Origin: Cyanobacteria bacterium SIG27
GTDB taxonomy: Bacteria; Cyanobacteriota; Vampirovibrionia; Gastranaerophilales; Gastranaerophilaceae
NCBI GenBank assembly: GCA_015152565.1
Contig: SUTT01000011.1
Location: 1 to 50,402, forward strand
Reading direction: 5' to 3'
Length of the DNA stretch: 50,402 bases
Shown: positions 1-6,943 of the stretch, piece by piece
Position numbering within the stretch: position 1 is the first letter of the stretch
Layout of the letters: the number at the start of each line of letters is the position of its first letter
The notes under the pieces: generated by a model
Seen by the model: the letters and a program-made list of their open reading frames with translations, nothing else
Databases searched by the model: none
What the model was told of the DNA's origin: nothing
Position numbers and translations under genes: made by a program

Positions 1-50
1 AAAAAAAAAAAAAAAACGAATTTTTTATTTATTAGAAGTTTTAAACAAAT

Positions 51-71
51 ATAATAATTTAAAAAGGAGTA
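51..71 (+). promoter_or_regulatory. -10 box and ribosome binding site of the 74-aa gene
   Basis: A TATAAT hexamer at about 51-56 follows an AT-rich leader, and AAAGGAG at about 64-70 lies a short distance before the ATG at 76. No good -35 box is visible. The window opens with a run of 16 A. Confidence 0.5.
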
Positions 72-75
72 ATGT

Positions 76-300
76 ATGAAAATTCAAACAACATTTAACA
101 AAATAAGCCAAACAATAGAAAACTCAAAAGCAGCTCAAAGAGCTACTCAAAGAATAAATGATTTTTCAGCTAAACTTGCCAAAAATCCACAAGGCGATAT
201 AGTGGACATAATGAAAGCAAGTGGAAAAATGGCTTTAGAAGTTCCAAGAACAGCATTTGAAACATTAGTTGAAGTTATTGCTAATATTATTAAGAAATAA
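76..300 (+). CDS. small hypothetical protein, 74 aa
   Basis: I do not recognise a family. The protein starts MKIQTTFNKI and is predicted to be mostly helical and basic, with Lys/Gln/Ala-rich stretches and a hydrophobic C-terminal helix (TAFETLVEVIANIIKK) that could lie on a membrane or pack in a coiled coil. There is no signal peptide. The start is well supported by an AAAGGAG site just upstream. The gene is monocistronic: a strong hairpin follows the stop directly. The MKIQ opening resembles the N-termini of several other proteins in this window (1463, 5032, 49276, 50268), but the F-x-A/G/S part of that signature is imperfect here (F7-N-K). Confidence 0.6.
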   Translation: MKIQTTFNKISQTIENSKAAQRATQRINDFSAKLAKNPQGDIVDIMKASGKMALEVPRTAFETLVEVIANIIKK

Positions 301-333
301 ACCAAAAACCGACTCAATGAGTCGGTTTTTGGT
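301..333. terminator. bidirectional Rho-independent terminator
   Basis: Arms 301-316 and 318-333 are perfect reverse complements, with an A-tract on one side and a T-tract on the other. The hairpin sits between two convergent genes (ends at 300 and 363) and probably serves both. Confidence 0.85.
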
Positions 334-362
334 TTATATTTCTGCTTATTAATTCTTGTTTA

Positions 363-1463
363 CTAAAATTCATTTAAGAAAACTACTTTTTCTCTAGAAT
401 GTTTATCATAACAACCTCTTGCAAAAAGAGCTTCTCTTTCTTCAAGTGTTAATTTTTCTGCTTTTTTGCCGATTTCATACATTCTATCTGCAAATGGCGA
501 AAGCACTTGATACCTAGCTACAACATCATTTTCAAAAGTATTTAGTTTTTCATTTTCATCAAAACTATAAAGTTTTTTAGCTGTAGCTACACCATTATTT
601 TGATATTTTAAACCACTTGCAAAAGTTTCCAAAACGCCATTTCTATCAAAGATAAATAAACGCTCTGTGGTTTTTTCTCTTCTTGGAAACCAATATTCGA
701 CTGGAGTTTTTGTTCCAGTTGTTTTAGCTGCTGTTGCAAAAGTAAATAAACTACCATCTTTATAAAATCTAAATTGTTGAGGTATTAATTCAAATTCGCC
801 CTTTGAAGCATTTTCATTATATTCAAATAAAAGCCCATCTTCAAATTTATATTCTTTTTCAGCTGATACAACTTCATGATATTCTTTTTGTTTTTGTGCA
901 AAGTAGCTCACTTTTCCAGTTTTTACATCAAATTTATAAACATCTCTTCCAAAAGTTTCAAGTTCGTATTTCACTAAAGGACGTTTTTGAGAAGTTACTC
1001 TTTCGATTGCTGTTGCGCTACCATCAGCATAAATTTCAACATCATATATTTTTTTATCTAATTTTACTTCAGTTGTATAAGATTTTTCATCTACAACGAA
1101 ATCTTGCCAAGCTTGCGTTTCTTTAACTTTAGCTGCTAATTTTTCGGTTTGTGCTTGAATTTGTTTTGCTTCCCAAGAAATATCTTTTGCTTTATTTTGT
1201 GCAAAACTAGCAGTATTTTTAATCATTGGAAGAACATTTAGTGCATTTTGCCCAATTTCTCTTAATTCTTCCATTGCAGGAGTATCAATTCTTGAATCAG
1301 GTGCCCAAGGCAGTGTTGTTCTGTCTTCTTTAATTGTTTGTTCATATTTTTTAATTGCCTGCTCTAGTGTTGCATTTGAAGCATGCGAATTGTTTTTAGG
1401 TAACATTGGTCTATGATAATTTGGTCTATGCTTTGCGCCAAAGCTAATTGATTGTATGTTCAT
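363..1463 (-). CDS. helix-plus-beta-repeat family protein with N-terminal SFGA motif
   Basis: Function unknown. Residues 1-11 (MNIQSISFGAK) carry the short N-terminal signature shared with other proteins here. Residues about 65-130 form a charged helical segment, probably a coiled coil. The rest is a chain of short beta-hairpin-like units of the form Y/F-x-F-(D/E)-x-x-G-x-L/V, such as YKFDVKTGKVSYF, RFYKDGSLFTF, LFIFDRNGVLETF and LYSFDENEKLNTF. These resemble YD/MORN-like or YwqK-like repeats. There is no hydrophobic signal peptide or membrane segment. The start is backed by an AGGAG site. The same architecture recurs at 3481-4293, 48160-49200 and 49276-50268, so it belongs to an expanded paralogous family. 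Its leader shares a 39-bp motif with the LOG-family gene at 4373-5032. Confidence 0.7.
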   Translation of the reverse strand: MNIQSISFGAKHRPNYHRPMLPKNNSHASNATLEQAIKKYEQTIKEDRTTLPWAPDSRIDTPAMEELREIGQNALNVLPMIKNTASFAQNKAKDISWEAKQIQAQTEKLAAKVKETQAWQDFVVDEKSYTTEVKLDKKIYDVEIYADGSATAIERVTSQKRPLVKYELETFGRDVYKFDVKTGKVSYFAQKQKEYHEVVSAEKEYKFEDGLLFEYNENASKGEFELIPQQFRFYKDGSLFTFATAAKTTGTKTPVEYWFPRREKTTERLFIFDRNGVLETFASGLKYQNNGVATAKKLYSFDENEKLNTFENDVVARYQVLSPFADRMYEIGKKAEKLTLEEREALFARGCYDKHSREKVVFLNEF

Positions 1464-1485
1464 TTTTTTCTCCTGTTGATATTGT

Positions 1486-1524
1486 TTATATAACGCTTGT
1501 AAAAAATATTTTTTGCTAATTATA
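1486..1524 (-). promoter_or_regulatory. 39-bp leader motif, copy A
   Basis: Read on the minus strand, this has a TAGC, an A-run/T-run palindrome, and a TTATATAA box ending 22 bp before the ATG at 1463. It matches the segment at 5061-5100 at about 34 of 39 positions. The TTATATAA may be a -10 element, but no consensus -35 box lies at the usual distance. Confidence 0.5.
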
Positions 1525-3382
1525 CATGGGTAAATTCACCATGTTGAATATTTTTGAAATCGTCTTCAACCAAATATCCTCCGCCAAGGCGAACTCGTCC
1601 TCCAATATGTTCCAATTTTCCTAAATCTTGCACTTCGCAATATTCAAAATCTACCCAAGCACCAATTGTTCTGAGGTTTTTTAAGCTCTTTATTTCTGTG
1701 CCGTTAAATCTTGCCCATCCGCCAATATATTCAAGCTCTCCCATATCTTCAAGATCTATTGAAAATAATGCATTTCCCTCAATTCTTTTTAATCGCCCAA
1801 GGTCAACAACTTCGCTTCCAGTTAGCCTTAAGCTTCCCCCAATTTCTTCAAGTTTTCCCAAGCTTTCTAAAGCTTCATTTTTAACATCAAGTCCATGACC
1901 AATTTTTCTTAATTCGCCCAATGATTCGATTTTAGAATTTGCTTGAATAGCTAAATCGCCGCCAACTTCTTTTAAATTTCCAAGAGATGTTAGTGGAACA
2001 TCTGCAAAATTTGCGCTTTTTCCAATGTATTCTAAATTGCCTAACGATTCGACATTGCATTCGTGTATAAAATGGGCATGTCCTCCAATTCTTCTTAAAT
2101 TTGCTAATGTAGTTATTTTGGAAAAATCAAACACTGCATGCCCTGTAATTTCTTCTAAACTTCCTAGATTTTCAACATCGCTTCTTGTAAAATAAGCGTC
2201 ACCATCAATCTTGATTACGTTTTTAAATATGTCTTGATCTTTTAAACCTAAATCTTCTAAGCTAATATTGTTTTTACTTATTTGAAAATATCGAGATAAA
2301 ATCAACATTCCGTTTTCATCTTTTTTGACTTCTATTCCAAAAGCAGGAAGAATTTTTTCCCAATCTTTTTGTTCAATTGCACCTTGCCCTATTTTTGAAA
2401 TTATTTCATCAAGCGCTTCTTTTTTCTCGTCCAATCTATTCATTGCTTCGTGCATATTAAAAGAAACAGAAAAATTATTTTCATCAATAAACGAATGGAT
2501 AATTTGATGATAATTAACGGGAATTTCAGAATTATTTTTTTCGCCTTGAATTTCAACTATTTCTTTTTTATTAAACCTTACGCCAAGTTTTGGTTTACCT
2601 TCTTCTAAATATACCCAAAAATCGCCCTGTTTTAGATATGGCCTTGCATTATAAGTCTTAGTGCACCAGCTATTATGAGATAGGGTTTGAAGTTTTAAAA
2701 CGTTAGCTTCAAAGTTATTTGGGTCATTTTTGCTGCTTGGAATTTTGACCCAACCTGTTAAACTTGGGTCAAGTTGGGTTTCTTTTTCAAAAATTGATTT
2801 TTGAATATTATTTTTATATGTTTTTTCAAAATTTGGATTAAATTTCCTGTTTTTTCTTGTTTGTTCAACAATTTCAGCTATTGTTGAAGCCAAAACCCCC
2901 CTGTTTAGCGTTGGCGGAAGATAGTTTGTATCTTGATTTAAGTTTTTAGTTATTGAAGATAAAATAAAAAGCGCAATTGCAGGAGTATATGCATCGTTTT
3001 CTTTTGTAACATATTTAATCCAACTATTTAAAATTGCTCTTTTGTGTGATTGAGCTTCATCATCTATTGAATTAGTTAACCTTGATAAATTTTTTTCTCC
3101 TAAATAATTTTCATCTAAAATTTTTTGACAATAGCTTTGTAAATCCTGATTTGTACTGAAGCTTTGAATTGGCGCTTTTGTTCTTTCAATCATTATTAAA
3201 TCAATCCCGTTAAATTGTGATTTTTTCATTGCACCAAAAGCAATTTGAGCTTTGTTTAACTGCGCAATGGGGTTTGAATTTAAAGAAAAAGAATTTAGTG
3301 CATTTTTTTCTTCATTAATTTTATTGTTACTTTTAAAAGTAGGTTTTAAATATAGCGATTGTTTTAGGGGATTAATTTTCAT
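1520..3382 (-). CDS. leucine-rich-repeat-like protein, 620 aa
   Basis: About ten repeats of 19-23 residues with the pattern x-L-G-x-L-(E/K/R)-x-I-G-G occupy residues 388-620 and should form an LRR/L-domain-like solenoid. Upstream, around residues 235-300, is a segment with NSWCTKTYNARPYLKQGDFW followed by a strand-rich part ending in an E-I-Q-G motif. I have an impression of similar segments next to such repeats in gut and phage proteins, but cannot name a domain. The N-terminus is MKINPLKQSLYLKPTFKSN, with the F-x-S signature at F16 and no hydrophobic signal. I chose the ATG at 3382 because the longer reading frame starts with TTG without a ribosome site. The repeats suggest protein binding; no enzyme motif is evident. 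Confidence 0.75.
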   Translation of the reverse strand: MKINPLKQSLYLKPTFKSNNKINEEKNALNSFSLNSNPIAQLNKAQIAFGAMKKSQFNGIDLIMIERTKAPIQSFSTNQDLQSYCQKILDENYLGEKNLSRLTNSIDDEAQSHKRAILNSWIKYVTKENDAYTPAIALFILSSITKNLNQDTNYLPPTLNRGVLASTIAEIVEQTRKNRKFNPNFEKTYKNNIQKSIFEKETQLDPSLTGWVKIPSSKNDPNNFEANVLKLQTLSHNSWCTKTYNARPYLKQGDFWVYLEEGKPKLGVRFNKKEIVEIQGEKNNSEIPVNYHQIIHSFIDENNFSVSFNMHEAMNRLDEKKEALDEIISKIGQGAIEQKDWEKILPAFGIEVKKDENGMLILSRYFQISKNNISLEDLGLKDQDIFKNVIKIDGDAYFTRSDVENLGSLEEITGHAVFDFSKITTLANLRRIGGHAHFIHECNVESLGNLEYIGKSANFADVPLTSLGNLKEVGGDLAIQANSKIESLGELRKIGHGLDVKNEALESLGKLEEIGGSLRLTGSEVVDLGRLKRIEGNALFSIDLEDMGELEYIGGWARFNGTEIKSLKNLRTIGAWVDFEYCEVQDLGKLEHIGGRVRLGGGYLVEDDFKNIQHGEFTHV

Positions 3383-3453
3383 ATTAAACCTGATAAAGAT
3401 TACTTTTATACAAAAATCGAACAAAAAATAACTTGCTTTTTTATTTGTAAATT

Positions 3454-3478
3454 TTAAAGCCCCTGAACGGGGCTTTAA
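3454..3478 (-). terminator. terminator hairpin after 3481-4293
   Basis: Arms 3454-3463 and 3469-3478 (TTAAAGCCCC and its complement) form a GC-rich hairpin just beyond the stop codon of the minus-strand gene ending at 3481. The T-tract is short and interrupted. Confidence 0.7.
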
Positions 3479-3480
3479 TC

Positions 3481-4293
3481 TTAGTAAATATGATGAGTAT
3501 CTTTAACCCTTACAAATTTACCATCATCAAATTGATAAAATTTTCCGCTATAGTCACCAAATGTGTCACAGCATTTATAAACAGTTGCGCCAAAAACTTC
3601 TAAAGAGCCGTCATCATCCCAAGTGGCATATTTTGAAACTTCATAGTCAGTTTTGCCAAATTTTTTGTAACTTCTTGGAGTTCCGTCAATCATATCATAA
3701 TGTATTTTTTCATAATCGCCAAAAAGAGCACTTTTTTCATTTAAGCCAAGTTGAGCGTCTTGCAAAATTCCATTTGTAAAAGTATAAGAATCCGTTATTC
3801 CTGTTTCAGGGTTGATATCGATAATAGTCATTTGCTTATCATCCCCTCTTTTTTCAACAATTCTTACAACTTCGCCATTTTGTTTTTCTTTGTATGAATA
3901 TTGTGTCCAAAAATCAATATATTCTTCATCATGGAGGCGTTTTGTTTCAAGAAAATATCTTGTATCATTGGCTTTAATTGAAAATTTAGATTTACCCTCA
4001 GCTAATTTTTCAAGCATTTTAATATTTTCATCTACTTCTTTTTTAATTTCAAAAGCGCTTGCTTTAACTACTTGAGTTCTTGAATATAAATCAGCCGCTT
4101 GGCTTTTAACATCTTCAATTTCATCAACTAAAGGTAATTCTTTAATATTTACACTTGCTCTAAAATTAATGTTTTTTGAATTTGTTGAACTTGTTGAATA
4201 TTCACTGCTAAATGAATTATTTTTATTTTGAATTTTTAAGTTATTTTTGCTAATTACTTTGTAGTTGATTAAATTAATTGGTGATATTTTCAT
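3481..4293 (-). CDS. helix-plus-beta-repeat family protein with NFRA motif
   Basis: Unknown function. The first 47 residues are polar, Asn/Ser/Lys-rich and end in NINFRAS (F44), the N-terminal signature of this window. Residues about 55-100 form a charged helix (DVKSQAADLYSRTQVVKA...). After that come strand-rich units such as TIIDINPETGITDSYTF and a C-terminal FYQFDDGKFVRVKDT. The C-terminal (Y/F)-x-(L/F)-(E/D)-(N/D)-G-(K/E)-F-V unit is also present near the end of the 49276-50268 protein (YYLENGEFVHS), which supports common descent. An AGGA site precedes the ATG. It is flanked by the LRR gene downstream and the LOG-family gene upstream, all on the minus strand, but each has its own gap of 60-100 bp, so co-transcription is uncertain. 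Confidence 0.7.
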   Translation of the reverse strand: MKISPINLINYKVISKNNLKIQNKNNSFSSEYSTSSTNSKNINFRASVNIKELPLVDEIEDVKSQAADLYSRTQVVKASAFEIKKEVDENIKMLEKLAEGKSKFSIKANDTRYFLETKRLHDEEYIDFWTQYSYKEKQNGEVVRIVEKRGDDKQMTIIDINPETGITDSYTFTNGILQDAQLGLNEKSALFGDYEKIHYDMIDGTPRSYKKFGKTDYEVSKYATWDDDGSLEVFGATVYKCCDTFGDYSGKFYQFDDGKFVRVKDTHHIY

Positions 4294-4372
4294 TATTTAT
4301 CCTATCATTATTTTTTTTATCAAGTTGACTTGTTTTTGGACCTATTGTTATCGTTTCTCTAAATTCTTTAAC

Positions 4373-5032
4373 TTATTTATCTTTAAAAGCTAAATCACTG
4401 GCTGGTGATATTATTTGCTCAGTAATTTCATAAACATGATCAACAATTGTATAAAGTTCATCTGGTGTGCAATCAATTAATTTTTGCATATACATATCCC
4501 AATATTGGCTATCTAGTCCCTCAAAATATTCAGAACCAACTAAATAGATCTTTTTAGCATTTTCTTTATTATAATAATTGTTTGAGATTAATGTTGTTGC
4601 TTCCTGAAGTGTTCCAGGACCTCCAGGGAAAATTATGAATGAATCAGCAGTTTCTATAAATCTTTCAATTCTAGCTGCTTCTGTTTTTTCTGAACCAAAA
4701 ATTGTGCAATTAGTAAAATCTTCATCTCCCCAAAATGGTCTTTTTAAAATTACGACATTTTGTTCGGGTCTGCCGTTTTCATCTTTTGTTGAATGCTCTG
4801 CTGCACTAGTATATGCAGCTCCCATAACGCCATCAGAACCGCAGCCAGTTATAACGTTTTTGCCTGATAAAACAATACTTCTTGCAATTCTTGCAGCTTG
4901 ATCCATAGCATCCCAAGTAACTTCTGTACCTGTATATTTTGAACTCCCTAAAATTGCTACGTTATTTTCTTTTGAATAATTTGCACTAAAATGTGGCGTA
5001 TATTGCCTAAAATTAACTGCTTGAACTTTCAT
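4373..5032 (-). CDS. LOG-family (lysine decarboxylase-like) Rossmann protein with N-terminal tag
   Basis: The PGGPGTLQE motif (residues 136-144) and GCGSDGVMGA (63-72) identify the LOG/TIGR00730 superfamily. Characterised members hydrolyse nucleoside 5'-monophosphates to free base and ribose 5-phosphate; some release cytokinins from their riboside monophosphates. The usual R-K pair before the PGG motif is not evident (RIERFIETADSF here), so substrate and activity are uncertain. Unlike ordinary family members, it has about 24 extra N-terminal residues, MKVQAVNFRQYTPHFSANYS, with the F-x-A signature at F15 (and a related F8). The Rossmann strand starts only at NVAILGSS. An AGAGG site precedes the ATG. 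The leader contains copy B of the 39-bp motif. Confidence 0.85.
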   Translation of the reverse strand: MKVQAVNFRQYTPHFSANYSKENNVAILGSSKYTGTEVTWDAMDQAARIARSIVLSGKNVITGCGSDGVMGAAYTSAAEHSTKDENGRPEQNVVILKRPFWGDEDFTNCTIFGSEKTEAARIERFIETADSFIIFPGGPGTLQEATTLISNNYYNKENAKKIYLVGSEYFEGLDSQYWDMYMQKLIDCTPDELYTIVDHVYEITEQIISPASDLAFKDK

Positions 5033-5060
5033 CTTGTAACCTCTTTAACTTGATATTTGG

Positions 5061-5100
5061 TTATATAATACCTGTAAAAAATTTTTTTTGCTATTTATAA
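5061..5100 (-). promoter_or_regulatory. 39-bp leader motif, copy B
   Basis: It matches 1486-1524 at about 34 of 39 positions, in the same orientation relative to its gene, and ends 28 bp before the ATG at 5032. It contains the same TTATATAA box and A-run/T-run palindrome. Confidence 0.5.
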
Positions 5101-5132
5101 TAAAAGCTCTCCAACAGGAGAGCTTTTATTAT
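5097..5132. terminator. perfect hairpin upstream of 5172-6878
   Basis: Arms 5097-5112 and 5117-5132 are perfect 16-bp complements with loop AACA. The core is identical to the hairpin after the gene (6894-6931). It looks like a terminator, but no plus-strand gene ends before it. It may be an attenuator in the leader or the leftover terminator of a lost upstream gene. Confidence 0.6.
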
Positions 5133-5171
5133 ATTTTAGCAATTTTTCATATTCATTTGTTTTATGAATTT

Positions 5172-6878
5172 ATGAAAATTGTAAAAGTATCTTTGATTGC
5201 AAATCATCCAAAAAAACAAAATAGCAACATGTCATTTTGCGCAAATGAGAAAAACTTATTTGCTATAAAAGCAAAAGAATTAACTCCCGAGCAAAAACGT
5301 GCAATAATTCGACTATTTCAACCAAATCTACATCCTTGGGAAGAAGATGGCATAATGCGCTACGATTGGAGCTATAATGAATTTATTGAAAAAGCACAAG
5401 ATATGGTTTCAGATGAAACTTTTTTTAAATATTCTGGACTTGCAGAAGAAACGCAAGAACAAGTAAAAAAACTTATTGAACTTGGCTTTTCTCATAGCGG
5501 GGCTCTTGAAGCATTAAAATTACCAAAAAGAGAGCTCGATAAAGCAATTTATCTTGTAAAGAAAAAATTGAATTCAAAAGATGCAATAAATTTATCAAAA
5601 TTACCTGATGAACAATTTGTTCATTTGGTTAAATTGTTGAAAACCAATTTGTCGCTAGGAGCAGCTTGCAGTTTAGCAGGGCTAGAAGAAAGCGAATTTC
5701 AAAAAATTCCAAATATGCTAAAAAAAGGAGTAGATTACCAAGGCATAAGAAGATACACAGACCCAAAAGACAAAAACTACAATAACGCTCAAAAACATAT
5801 AGCGCTTGCAAATCAAGGTATAAGTACACAATATTTATATATACCTTTAGAGAAATGCGAATATGAATACAGAAAACTAATCGAACAAGGCCATGGAAGA
5901 GCAATAAGTGCAATTTTGGCGCATAAAATAAATCGCAAAGGAATAGAGCAAGAAGATGTGCAAGAATATATAAAAGCAGCCTCAATGCTTGATTCAGTCA
6001 TTAGAAAAAATTCCATAAGAACAAAAAAATACATGGATGAATTAAGCAATTTAACTTCCGGCTATTATGCTGAGTCAATACAAAAACTTGCCCAATATGC
6101 AAGTAAAATTGATTTCAATAGATTAAAAGAAATCGCACCTCATATGACTCGTTATACAAGTGAGGAATTGATTACTTTTATAAAATGGCACTTTGAAAAC
6201 GGTACAACAAGGTTTAATAAAGAAACTTTAGACTTGGGCGATTTGACAGAATATCTTCAAAATAATTTTACAGAATCATTGCGAGAACTTTTGATTGCTC
6301 ATCCATTAACCAGAAGAGAAGTTGGAAAAATTCCAAATGAATGGTTTACAAATGTTTGGAACAAAGAAGAAACAACAAAACAAATTTATAAAGCAATTAA
6401 GTCGTTCCAAGGCAGAAGAAATATAAAAGAGTTTGAGAAAGAACTAACCAGCCTGCTCAACAAAGAAGTTAAAGTCGAAATGCTTGGTAAAGGCTTATAT
6501 GGGTCAGGATATAAAATTTCAATTGCAGGTTGCAAACCTGTTTGTCTTAAATTATTTCATTTAAATAGAGAATACACCCCTATCAAAGATAATGGCGTTG
6601 AATTTGAAGTTCAAGCAGGATTATTTTTAAATAAACATAGCAATCAATTTGTGCATATGCATTTTGGAAAAGTTGCTGCATATCCAATGCGTGATGGATT
6701 TTTAGTAACTCAATTTATAGATGAAAACACACAAGCCATCAAAAACAGCTACCCAAGCGGTCAATACTATATAACATACGGAGATAGAAAACCTGAAAAT
6801 CGAATTAATGGAACAATAATTGATTATGGAGGAGTATCTATTGAGAAGAAGTATTCTTCTTATGGATATCGCTGGTAA
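5172..6878 (+). CDS. protein with degenerate protein-kinase-like C-terminal domain
   Basis: Residues about 1-400 are helical with no domain I recognise; they include short repeated themes such as L-x-x-G-x-S/Y-x-x-A/G-A-x-x-L. The C-terminal 150 residues look like a protein-kinase/APH fold. There is a glycine-rich loop GKGLYGSGYK (about 438-447) and a candidate ATP lysine in VCLKLF (about 456-461). A catalytic-loop-like YGDRKPEN follows (about 535-542), and then IDYGG (about 549-553) in place of DFG. The HRD His is absent, so activity is doubtful. The layout recalls compact secreted bacterial kinases of the OspG/NleH/HopBF1 kind, but only by motif. The N-terminus carries the window signature (MKIVKVS..., MSFCAN at F22). 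I chose ATG 5172 to match that signature; the Shine-Dalgarno sequence is poor. Confidence 0.65.
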   Translation: MKIVKVSLIANHPKKQNSNMSFCANEKNLFAIKAKELTPEQKRAIIRLFQPNLHPWEEDGIMRYDWSYNEFIEKAQDMVSDETFFKYSGLAEETQEQVKKLIELGFSHSGALEALKLPKRELDKAIYLVKKKLNSKDAINLSKLPDEQFVHLVKLLKTNLSLGAACSLAGLEESEFQKIPNMLKKGVDYQGIRRYTDPKDKNYNNAQKHIALANQGISTQYLYIPLEKCEYEYRKLIEQGHGRAISAILAHKINRKGIEQEDVQEYIKAASMLDSVIRKNSIRTKKYMDELSNLTSGYYAESIQKLAQYASKIDFNRLKEIAPHMTRYTSEELITFIKWHFENGTTRFNKETLDLGDLTEYLQNNFTESLRELLIAHPLTRREVGKIPNEWFTNVWNKEETTKQIYKAIKSFQGRRNIKEFEKELTSLLNKEVKVEMLGKGLYGSGYKISIAGCKPVCLKLFHLNREYTPIKDNGVEFEVQAGLFLNKHSNQFVHMHFGKVAAYPMRDGFLVTQFIDENTQAIKNSYPSGQYYITYGDRKPENRINGTIIDYGGVSIEKKYSSYGYRW

Positions 6879-6893
6879 TATTTATAGCTATTT

Positions 6894-6931
6894 AATCTAG
6901 AAAGCTCTCCAACAGGAGAGCTTTCTAGATT
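6894..6931. terminator. bidirectional terminator, duplicate of the 5097 hairpin
   Basis: Arms 6894-6910 and 6915-6931 form a 17-bp perfect stem with loop AACA between the convergent genes ending at 6878 and 6944. Confidence 0.85.
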
Positions 6932-6943
6932 ATTAACTTAATT

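Noticed and set aside
1-16. A16 run as an origin or repeat
   Set aside because: It is at the window edge with no DnaA-box-like sites or flanking features; probably AT-rich spacer.
5629-6049. Antisense reading frames within the kinase-like gene
   Set aside because: They are mirror frames of AT-rich coding sequence, without a ribosome site or promoter.
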